Positions 30,657 through 38,607 of a stretch of 64,000 nucleotides of DNA are shown here, piece by piece. The notes beneath the pieces were generated by a model. It did not search any database, was not told the DNA's origin, and saw only the letters and a program-made list of their open reading frames with translations. The stretch is from Nemertoderma westbladi (Eukaryota > Xenacoelomorpha > Nemertodermatida > Nemertodermatidae), in assembly GCA_032718475.1 (NCBI GenBank), contig JAUCBJ010008400.1, positions 20,032-84,031 on the forward strand, read 5' to 3'. The position numbers and the translations under genes were made by a program. The stretch's first letter is position 1; every line of letters starts with the position of its first letter.

Positions 30657-31721
30657 AACCGAAGCTTAGACAAAAAACTGTTAAGAATTTATTTAGATCC
30701 ATCATCCCCCGCGGGTTTTGCAAGTGTTGCAAAATTAGCAAAAGCTGCAAACATCAAACCAGCCCAAACCCAGAAATGGTTGAGCGGGCAAAAGACATAC
30801 ACCCTTCACGCTCCACGTAGACATCATTATCCAACATCTAAAATATTTACGGGAGGCATAAAAGATATATATAATATGATAGATTTGGTGGATATGCAGC
30901 AATATAAGTCGCAAAATAATAATTATAACTATATATTAACATGTATTGATGCCTTTAGCAGGCTTGCTTTTGGCTATGGTATGAAAACAAAAAAGGGTGT
31001 TGAAATTATTAGTATATTGCAAAAAATATTCCAGAAAGGAAAACCAAACAGAATCGCGACTGATCAAGGGTCTGAGTTTTTAAATAAATCTGTAAGAAAA
31101 TATTTAGATACGTTAGGTATACAGTATTACGTAATGTATTCTGTGAATAAGGCGGCTATTGTCGAGAGATTCAATAGAACATTAAAAACAAAGATGTTCA
31201 AAATTTTTACACAACGAGGAAATAATGTTTGGTTTAAAATTTTACCTAAGCTTATCTCGGCTTATAATAGGTCATATCATAGGACAATAAAAATGACGCC
31301 TATTGAAGTTAATAAATTTAATGAAACTGAATTAATGAATAGATTATATGGGAAATATAGACAGATTAATCATAAGAAAATAAAATTTAAAGTTGGAGAT
31401 ACAGTACAATTATCTATCGCTCGTGCTGCTTTTGCTAAAGGCTATCGAGAACAATGGACACGTGAATTATTTATTATTCATCGTGTCAGATTGGATAGAG
31501 TACCAGCGGTAATGTTCGATATTAAGGACAGCGCTGGAGCTATAATAAAGGACTCATTTTATTCTCATGAACTCCAAAAGGTCCACCCGAATAGTAATAT
31601 TTATCTAGCAATTGATAAAAATATTAGCAAACTTAAAGAACGTGTACGCAATGGGAAGAAAGAATATTTAGTCCGATTCATCGGATCCAAGAAACAGTCG
31701 TGGGTACAGCATATTCAATAA
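30657..31721 (+). CDS. Retrovirus-like integrase with chromodomain-type tail; start codon unclear
   Basis: The catalytic core has the DDE triad: D in ADLVDMQ-like IDLVDMQ, D in ATDQGSEF, E in VERFNRTLKTK. The C-terminal region ends in a chromodomain-like segment (KEYLVRFIGSKKQSWVQ). It inserts the element DNA and leaves the 6-bp TSD. The frame extends upstream of the core to 30657 with family-like sequence (IYLDPSSPAGFASV, KWLSGQ), but no ATG occurs between the TGA at 30654 and the core. The only nearby ATG (30641, MPRKMKPKLRQK) is in another frame. A one-base indel near 30670-30690 would explain this. Confidence 0.88.
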   Translation, partial: NRSLDKKLLRIYLDPSSPAGFASVAKLAKAANIKPAQTQKWLSGQKTYTLHAPRRHHYPTSKIFTGGIKDIYNMIDLVDMQQYKSQNNNYNYILTCIDAFSRLAFGYGMKTKKGVEIISILQKIFQKGKPNRIATDQGSEFLNKSVRKYLDTLGIQYYVMYSVNKAAIVERFNRTLKTKMFKIFTQRGNNVWFKILPKLISAYNRSYHRTIKMTPIEVNKFNETELMNRLYGKYRQINHKKIKFKVGDTVQLSIARAAFAKGYREQWTRELFIIHRVRLDRVPAVMFDIKDSAGAIIKDSFYSHELQKVHPNSNIYLAIDKNISKLKERVRNGKKEYLVRFIGSKKQSWVQHIQ

Positions 31722-31970
31722 GCTTAGGTTTATACTGTATATTAATTCATTTTGGTCGCATATGACTGTAATTAATCAATATTAACTCGAATGATATTAC
31801 TATATCTATAGTTCATCTGCTTTAAATAAAGCCAGTAAAATATTGATCCCTCGCATATACTGTAGAAGATGCACAATGAACGTGGTCACAGATGTCTATA
31901 ATTTAACATTATACTGTACTGTATGTACAATGGAGTCAAGTAGAGAGAGCGAGCTTAAATAATAATAATA
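31722..31970. other. Intergenic gap before the virion gene cluster
   Basis: 249 bases, AT-rich, no ORF. It is the largest gap in the second half of the plus-strand block, so a promoter for the virion genes may lie here. Confidence 0.35.
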
Positions 31971-32843
31971 ATGGCCACAGATACATATATCACTCTACTT
32001 TCAGATAGTTCATTAAACACTTACCCCAATAATAATCCTAGCGAGTTTACTGTTGATTTAGCCGAAGAATTATATATTGGTCCAAACGCTAAAATTGGGC
32101 TTGCCGAGCTTCAATATCAAGCAACATACAGTAATATTACGCTGCAAACTCAAATCTCACTCTCAATCGGGGTAGATGCAAAAGATGCCAAATTATATAG
32201 TTTATTTCCTGGTATGCATAACTCTATTCAAGTCATTATTGATGATATAAATAAACTGTTTAATTCTGAAGCGAAATATAGAGATTTCGAATTCATTTTT
32301 AATACAAATAATTCTAGAATTAAATTTAAATTTCCTAAAAAGTTGAAAAAAATACAATTAAGTCTACGTGGTGATTTAATACAAATTCTAGGCTTAAAAC
32401 CGTTATTGGATCGGAATCATCCGGATATTCCGAATTGGGATATATACAGTACCACTACAGTAGATGAATTAAGCAATATAGAACAGCCGATATTAATTTT
32501 AAATTATAGCGGGCCAAAAATTTCGGAAATTGGCATTTTAGATTTTCCAGCTCCCACGAATATAACACGTAATAAAGACACTATCTTTATATACACAGAT
32601 ATTATTAAGAGCTCATTTGTTGGCGACGCTTTAGCTCCGCTCTTAAGAACCTGCCCTTTAACGCAATTAAATCGAAAATATATTAATCACGAATACGAGA
32701 GCATTTGCTATTACCCGTTGTTGAATAAAAAACTAAAAACAATCTTAATTACTTTACGTGACGGACAAGGCGAATTAATTAACTTCAGCGGAGGTCGCAC
32801 TGTTATAACACTTAAGTTAATACGGGGTGGCAGTGATGGGTGA
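31971..32843 (+). CDS. Putative minor virion protein 1
   Basis: 290 residues, predicted beta-rich. Starts with the motif YITLLSDSSLNTYPNNNPS, then FTVDLAEEL and IGLAELQYQATYSN. The next gene begins with the same arrangement (FYVRLPSNS...FPRNSASN...PNENLVVGIK), so the two are ancient tandem duplicates. Proteins of this family sit next to the capsid gene in many Polintons. A penton, vertex or other minor capsid role fits the position but is inference. Overlaps the next gene by 8 bases (ATGGGTGA). Confidence 0.75.
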   Translation: MATDTYITLLSDSSLNTYPNNNPSEFTVDLAEELYIGPNAKIGLAELQYQATYSNITLQTQISLSIGVDAKDAKLYSLFPGMHNSIQVIIDDINKLFNSEAKYRDFEFIFNTNNSRIKFKFPKKLKKIQLSLRGDLIQILGLKPLLDRNHPDIPNWDIYSTTTVDELSNIEQPILILNYSGPKISEIGILDFPAPTNITRNKDTIFIYTDIIKSSFVGDALAPLLRTCPLTQLNRKYINHEYESICYYPLLNKKLKTILITLRDGQGELINFSGGRTVITLKLIRGGSDG

Positions 32844-33681
32844 ATTCTACGTAAGACTACCAAGTAATTCCTGTCCAATTGATTTTCCCCGCAATAGCGC
32901 TAGTAATTATCAGATAAATTTCCATGGCGCCTTACCTATAAACCCAAACGAAAACTTGGTGGTAGGTATAAAAAGTATATTTTACTTAGCTACATTGCCG
33001 TCCATGTATAACAATGTAGAGAATGTTATTTTATTAAAAAAAGGAAAAAAAAATTTTGAGGATACACTTCCATCCGGTTTGTTCTATAGTATCAATGACA
33101 TTATAGATTATTTTAACACGGGGGCGTTGAAAGATAAATTACAAATAGTTGAAAATACTCAGCAAAATAGGTTGCAATTTATTTTAGGGAAAACTGTGCG
33201 AGAGTTATTTATAGGTCAACAATTAGCCTATTATTTTGGAATTACTGAAAATAATCTCGGCGCAAATTTAAATCCAAATTTTAAAATTATTTTGAAGACA
33301 AAAAATAACATAAAGGGTTATTTAATAAAGGTTATCGGAAATGGAGAAAAAGCTTACCAGATGGTATTTTTATGCCCTCAACCACCCAATTCTATTCCAG
33401 AACCTAAGTCGAACATGTACGTGACTACTAATATAATTGAAAATCAATATATTAATGACTTTGGTTTAGCTTTACTTCGTCGTGTTGCGATACCTGATGA
33501 CGTGAAATATGGTAGCGTAATAAATAAAGAATTTGTCAAGGATACAATTCATTATATCCCTGTAAAAAAATCATATAAGAGAACATACATTCATATTGAA
33601 ATAACAGACAAAGAGGTTAAAGATTTGAATTTTGAATACGGGACAACATCTATTACATTACACTTTAAACAAATAAATTAA
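32836..33681 (+). CDS. Putative minor virion protein 2 (paralogue of the previous gene)
   Basis: 281 residues from the ATG at 32836, chosen over upstream GTG codons because it overlaps the previous stop as ATGGGTGA. Beta-rich; opening motif GEFYVRLPSNS. It keeps the strand-loop pattern of its neighbour at low identity. One base separates its stop from the next ATG, so the cluster is compact. Likely structural; the exact role is unknown. Confidence 0.75.
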   Translation: MGEFYVRLPSNSCPIDFPRNSASNYQINFHGALPINPNENLVVGIKSIFYLATLPSMYNNVENVILLKKGKKNFEDTLPSGLFYSINDIIDYFNTGALKDKLQIVENTQQNRLQFILGKTVRELFIGQQLAYYFGITENNLGANLNPNFKIILKTKNNIKGYLIKVIGNGEKAYQMVFLCPQPPNSIPEPKSNMYVTTNIIENQYINDFGLALLRRVAIPDDVKYGSVINKEFVKDTIHYIPVKKSYKRTYIHIEITDKEVKDLNFEYGTTSITLHFKQIN

Positions 33682-33682
33682 A

Positions 33683-34230
33683 ATGGATTCTGATTTATTT
33701 CAAAGATACAGTAAACCTCAATATGGTGGTTCAGACTCTAATCTTGCTGTTTTTAAAGGTGGTAGAAGTACCAGAGGTTCGACGCAAGTTCCTGTTTTTC
33801 GAGGTGGTTCATATATTGACCCTTACGGTCAACAAATTGGCACATTTGGTCCAAACTTAAAACAACGTCGTTTTCAGCGTTATCGTAGAGTTATGCAGGC
33901 AAAAATCAACACGGAGAAGGTATATTTACAGACGCCTTATCGACATTGAAAAAATTTGGTAAGCCATTAGCTAAAAAAGTTTTACAGAAAGCTTTACCAT
34001 TTACCACAAAATTTATACCAAAAGGTAAGCGGGTCTTACATCAGCAGGCTAATACGGTTATTAATAAAGCATTAAATAAAATGAAACCGTCAACAAGGTC
34101 AGTTGTAGAAAAAGTTTATAGAGATTTAAAGCGACCCGCTAGACCAATGTCTATGAACATACATCATCGACGTAGTAAAAAGAGAAATATAAAGGGCAAA
34201 CTGAAACACTGCGAAAAAAGTATTTTTTAA
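33683..34230 (+). pseudogene. Virion core or membrane-active protein with GG sites, frameshifted
   Basis: Two overlapping frames read as one gene. Frame 1 (33683-33949, 88 residues) has three Gly-Gly sites (QYGGS, FKGGR, FRGGS) and a basic segment. Frame 2 is open from 33889 to 34230 with no ATG of its own (only TTG at 33946). It continues with HGEGIFTDAL, GKPLAKKVLQKALPF and a Lys/Arg-rich tail. GG sites followed by a helical basic domain recall adenoviral core precursors cut by the viral protease. A frameshift near 33890-33946, mutational or programmed, is needed to join them. Confidence 0.65.
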
Positions 34231-34232
34231 TA

Positions 34233-35492
34233 ATGTCAATTATTAAGGAATTAGATTTATTTTCTACACAGCCAATACAGACTGAATTTAAAGCAAAGCA
34301 TTATGAAACAATTTACCCCGTATCTAATCTCAGAAGTGAATCTAGGGAGGTCACGTTCCTTGTACCGAGATCCAATGAATTCTATACGAAACTGCAAGAC
34401 GCGTTATTAATTACAAAATGTACTGTACGATGGGATAGACGACTTGAAAACTCCCATATTTATATGCTGAATTACCCCGCTGAAACTATGTGGAGTGATA
34501 TTAAAATAGACCTTAATGAGAAGCAGGTTGAAAATAGCAATAACCATTATTTCTACAAGTCGTACTTATCCAATTTATTATTTACAACTTACGAGGATAA
34601 AAATGGGTTACTGGGTGCGGGTGGCTTTCATCAACCTTTATCTGAACACGGAAATGAAATTGATCCCGGCGCGCATCCTATTGACGAGGCCTTTAGTAAA
34701 CAAATGCAATTTGTAAGTGGATTGACAATTGATTTTGATACTGAAACTAAAATAATACAACCCGGGTATGATTTAAGAATGCATTTTAGAAAAGTATCAA
34801 ATTCGTTTATTTTTAAAATCACTCCACACGCAAACGCTGTGACAAATCTTCGGTTAGAATTAGATGAAATAAAGATCCTAATCCCTAGAATGGAGGTTAA
34901 TCCAGTAATAGAAAGCAGTCACCTAAAAGGTTTAGAGAGTTACGATATTGAATATCAATTCCAAAAAAAGGAGGTGACAACATTTACTATTCCCGCACAA
35001 ACCACAAATTACACCCAAACAAACATATTTGATGGTAAAAAACCCAAATTAGTTATTATCGGCTTCATAACAAATAACGCTTATTCGGGAGAATTAATTA
35101 GCAATCCCTTGAAATTTGAACATTTTAACCTTAGACGCGCGGAGCTGATTGTAGACGGTCTTCCAGTAGGGGGTGTAATATACGAGCCTAATTTTACAGA
35201 TGGAACATATATTTTTGAGTATACTCAATTAATGAAGAACATTAATACATATATTAACGGTTATGGAGGTAATAATATAGACCATGAAACCTACTTAGGT
35301 AATTGCCCCATCCTATCCTGGGACCTAACCGCCGACGGCTATGTTAGAGATCCGCAACCGTCGATATATACTAACGGTCAATTAAAATTAAGATTTGCCG
35401 AACCGTTGGTTGAAACCATAAATGTAATCGTTTTTAATATTTATGATCAATCATTAAGTTTAAATAGCAGGAAAGAAATACATATCGATTAA
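34233..35492 (+). CDS. Major capsid protein (double jelly-roll, F54H12.2-like)
   Basis: 419 residues, intact. The N terminus ELDLFSTQPIQTEF...YPVSNLR...VTFLVPRSNEFYTKL follows the pattern of the Polinton capsid family annotated in genomes as F54H12.2-like. Later segments (MWSDIKIDLNEKQV, SFIFKITPHANAVTNLRLEL, FNLRRAELIVDGLPV) are beta strands of two jelly-roll domains. Trimers of this fold build icosahedral capsids in Polinton-like viruses. The gene follows the core protein with a 2-base gap. Function is assigned by family and position. Confidence 0.88.
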   Translation: MSIIKELDLFSTQPIQTEFKAKHYETIYPVSNLRSESREVTFLVPRSNEFYTKLQDALLITKCTVRWDRRLENSHIYMLNYPAETMWSDIKIDLNEKQVENSNNHYFYKSYLSNLLFTTYEDKNGLLGAGGFHQPLSEHGNEIDPGAHPIDEAFSKQMQFVSGLTIDFDTETKIIQPGYDLRMHFRKVSNSFIFKITPHANAVTNLRLELDEIKILIPRMEVNPVIESSHLKGLESYDIEYQFQKKEVTTFTIPAQTTNYTQTNIFDGKKPKLVIIGFITNNAYSGELISNPLKFEHFNLRRAELIVDGLPVGGVIYEPNFTDGTYIFEYTQLMKNINTYINGYGGNNIDHETYLGNCPILSWDLTADGYVRDPQPSIYTNGQLKLRFAEPLVETINVIVFNIYDQSLSLNSRKEIHID

Positions 35493-35518
35493 GTATATTA
35501 TCTACAGAGGACCTTGAT

Positions 35519-35947
35519 ATGTTTCCAGTGGGTGGTCACTATTTGGGTGCGTTTCCAGCTAATAAATTACCTAAATTAGATAATAATAAGCGGCAGGATT
35601 ATGGGCTAATAGTAAATACCGATAAAGAGCATCTGCCCGGGATTCATTGGATCGCGATATATATACGAGATAATGAGGCTGAAGTATTTGACTCGTTTGG
35701 ACCAAAATATCCAAACAGATGCATCGAAAAATGGCTTGAGAAAAATTCCGCAAGGTGGCGTACTACTCGCAAACAATTTCAAGACCCAAGGAGGACCACA
35801 TGCGGTCTGTACTGTCTGTATTATTTGGTAAATCGTATTCACACAATCTATCCAATGAGAGCGTTTACAAATAATGTGGAAATAAATGAAATAATATTAT
35901 ATAAATGGCTTGTTAATTATTATAAAATAAACCAACATGCGTTGTAA
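35519..35947 (+). CDS. Adenain-like cysteine protease (maturation protease)
   Basis: 142 residues, intact. Catalytic residues are visible: H43 in GIHWIAI, D58 in VFDSFG, Q88 in KQFQDP and C95 in TTCGLYCLYYL. The order His-Asp-Gln-Cys matches adenain and Ulp1-type proteases of Polintons, which cleave capsid and core precursors. Candidate substrates with GG sites are encoded at 30033 and 33683. It lies 26 bases after the capsid gene. Confidence 0.93.
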   Translation: MFPVGGHYLGAFPANKLPKLDNNKRQDYGLIVNTDKEHLPGIHWIAIYIRDNEAEVFDSFGPKYPNRCIEKWLEKNSARWRTTRKQFQDPRRTTCGLYCLYYLVNRIHTIYPMRAFTNNVEINEIILYKWLVNYYKINQHAL

Positions 35948-35982
35948 TTAATCATTTAACTTGCTTTTGTTTATCAGATAAA

Positions 35983-36510
35983 ATGGATAATATTATTTTT
36001 GTTGATTTTCAATATTATAAGATAGACAATAAAGAGTATCCGGTAGTATTTAAAGAATTTGCTATTTTCGATTCTAATTACACCAAAACTAATGTAAAGA
36101 CGTTTTTAATTAAAGGCCCGTCTAATATTAAGTTATCAGCTTTAGATGCAGCCCACGTAAACAATTTACGGGATATGACTTCTCACTTGCCCTGGGACTA
36201 CAGGGACATTTCTCAAGATGACTTTAAATAATAAATGAAGAGACATTTAAAATATAAAAAAAACATTCATGTATTTGGGTTGCTGAAGCGGGCAATATTA
36301 GTTTCCCAACTCGATGTTCTCGAGCCAAATTCGGTGGAGAAATTGGGAATATATAAGCAATATCACGAATATTTAACCCCCTGTCGGTTTCACGACCGAT
36401 TCACTACAGTAGAAAGTAAATGCGCGTTCCACTTAAACACAAAGGATAACTGTCTGCGGTATTGCTCAGCAAAACGCGAGGGGGGTATGAGGTGCTACAT
36501 TTTTTCATGA
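35983..36510 (+). pseudogene. Nuclease-like gene split by tandem stops TAATAA and a late frameshift
   Basis: 82 codons (IIFVDFQYYKIDNKEYPVVF) end in two consecutive in-frame stops at 36229-36234. The same frame reopens at ATG 36235 for 91 codons, containing a Cys/His-rich region (PCRFHDRF, KCAFHLNT, NCLRYC) matched by Polinton A at 2-193. Near 36490 a one-base loss relative to A shifts the frame to an early stop. The N terminus with D8 and E25 (VDFQ, FKEFA) recalls DEDD-type exonuclease-like proteins seen beside such proteases; that is a weak inference. Confidence 0.6.
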
Positions 36511-38058
36511 GAAAGCGTTTAACTGCGACTGATGATGATGATAAACAGAAAGAAATAACTGCGGTGGAAGATGTACTGTAGGTTTACTCTAAGCATGTAA
36601 TGTGATGGGATAATATAATTTTATTTTGGTGATGATCTTGATGTTAATATAAAAATATAATAAAATATAATTTTTTTACAACAAGTTCTCTAAATAAGAG
36701 TCAATTGCGGTAGGTTAACCATGCACATTTAACAATATGACGTAGACGTAACATGTACAGTAAGTATTCTCGATATCATTCTAATATAGATATACTGGTA
36801 TTGCGAAACAACCTATACATCGCAAACTAATAACACATACAGTAGTTGACTAGTAATATTAGTCAGAAATGCAACATAAACTGTATAGGATGTAGTGTTA
36901 ACCTGTTGGTATCGGTACTGATAAATTCAATAATTTATTATAAGCCTAACCACAACTGTCATCCACTTTATCAGTACCGGTAGTGTTTTACTCTTCCAAC
37001 ACTGTAGTCACAGTCTACTGGTATCAGTACAGCAGTAATCTGAAGCAATAGCATACTGCTGTCATGATCTGGATTACACGCAGGGGTCTCTCATATTGGG
37101 ATTAGATCACCTATCCAAACAATACAGTACTGCAGTACTGTCGTTGTTGTTGTAACAGCATAGTCAGATACAGCATACTGATTTCCTTTGATTAGCATTG
37201 TACCGCAGTACCAGTACTACAGTATTAATGTAACAGTACCCGCAGTAACAAACTAGGCTAATGTATACAATATCGTGAGCCAGTTACAATCAGATGTGTA
37301 CGCAGTCAGCCACACTGCGAGGGATGTGGTCAACCTCGCAGCTCCTATCCACAACTGTCATCCACTTTATCAGTACAGCAGTAATCTGATGCAATAGCAT
37401 TTGTTTTTTTTTTACCTATAAGGATACTGCTGTCTACCCGAACCTTGATTAGCATACTGCTGTCATAACCTAGAAGGCACGCGTGGCTCTCACATATAGG
37501 GATTAGATCCCCTACCCAAACAATACAGTACTGCAGTACTGTCTTTGTTGTAACAGTATAGTCAGATACAGCATGCTGATTTCCTTTAATTAGCATTGTA
37601 CCACAGTACCGCTTCTACAGTATTAATGTAACAGTACCCGCAGTAACAAACTAGGCTAATGTATACAATATCGTGAGCCAGTTACAATCGGATGTGTACG
37701 CAGTCAGCCACGCTGTTGGGAAGCGGTCCACCTCGCAGCCGCCCAGCCACCCTCGCAGCTAGTCACGCAGTCAGCCTCGCGGCACGCAGTCAGCCTCGCG
37801 GCACGCAGTCAGCCTCGCGGCACGCAGTCAGCCTCGCGGCACGCAGTCAGCCTCGCAGTCAGCCTCGCGGCATGCAGTCAGCCTCGCAGCCAGCCTCGCG
37901 GCACGCAGTCAGCCTCGTGGTCAGTCATGCAGTCAGCCAGCCAGCCACGCAGCTAGGCACGCAGTCAACCCGTGAGAGTCATGCTTATTCAAACGAGGTT
38001 AGTTTTCCCTAACTACCGATTGATTGATTGAAAAATAATAATGTTTAATTTTCACCTT
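36511..38058. repeat. Polinton B central spacer: 399-bp tandem duplication and a 19-bp minisatellite
   Basis: 36952-37313 is repeated at 37350-37711 (offset 399). From 37740 to about 37925 a unit GCACGCAGTCAGCCTCGCG repeats about nine times. The ORF that spans it is a by-product. No gene. It lies exactly between the convergent gene blocks, as in Polinton A. Confidence 0.8.
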
Positions 38059-38607
38059 CTAATCACCAACACCTAAAGTCACAACACCAAACATTAATAA
38101 ATAATTAACAAGTTTACTAAATATTGGGTAATAAATGTGAAATTTGCTAGGTGAACACATTAAAGTACATTTACCGGTATGAAAGCAGCAAATGACTACG
38201 GTATTATTTATTCTTATTTTGCAATTATTAAAAATTTCAGGTTCATATATAACTTGAACATACACATGTTGTACATATACAACATAAAACCCTGTATTGT
38301 TTATCAATAACCTATAGACTACAGACTTAATACTAAAAATATAAGTACATAAATTAACAGATTTTAAAATCAAATTAATACTAGTTTTATCAAATATATG
38401 TTTTTTTACTTTTTGGAAATTATACTTACTACCTAATAATGTAATACGACCATTTTTAAATATTAATAATGTGGCACCAAATATCTTATATATAAACTGA
38501 TTTGGTTTGAGTATGTGTTTACCAGATAATTGATTTTTTAATTCTTTCAAATTAATCGCTGACACTTGCTGGCAACTTACATTCTTATTGACTATCTGAT
38601 AGTTCAT
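38059..38607 (-). CDS. Two-repeat TBP-like protein downstream of PolB (intact copy)
   Basis: 182 residues; the ATG overlaps the PolB 3' end by about 20 bases. Repeat 1 (about 15-72) runs VSAINLKELKNQL, KPNQFIYKIFGATLLIFKNG, RITLLGSK. Repeat 2 (about 83-172) has VNLCTYIFSIKSVVYRL, YEPE at 121-124 and CFHTGK at 141-146. Both follow the TATA-binding protein repeat: a strand with N, then P-x-x-F, a strand, F-x-x-G-[KR], a strand and a helix; YEPE-x-F is nearly the TBP repeat 2 wording. TBP binds TATA DNA through this saddle. Whether this protein binds DNA is untested. The same length of frame is kept in Polinton A apart from one stop. Confidence 0.65.
   Translation of the reverse strand: MNYQIVNKNVSCQQVSAINLKELKNQLSGKHILKPNQFIYKIFGATLLIFKNGRITLLGSKYNFQKVKKHIFDKTSINLILKSVNLCTYIFSIKSVVYRLLINNTGFYVVYVQHVYVQVIYEPEIFNNCKIRINNTVVICCFHTGKCTLMCSPSKFHIYYPIFSKLVNYLLMFGVVTLGVGD

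Noticed and set aside
37692-38012. 106-residue Ser/Arg/Ala-rich protein
   Set aside because: Entirely encoded by the 19-bp minisatellite.
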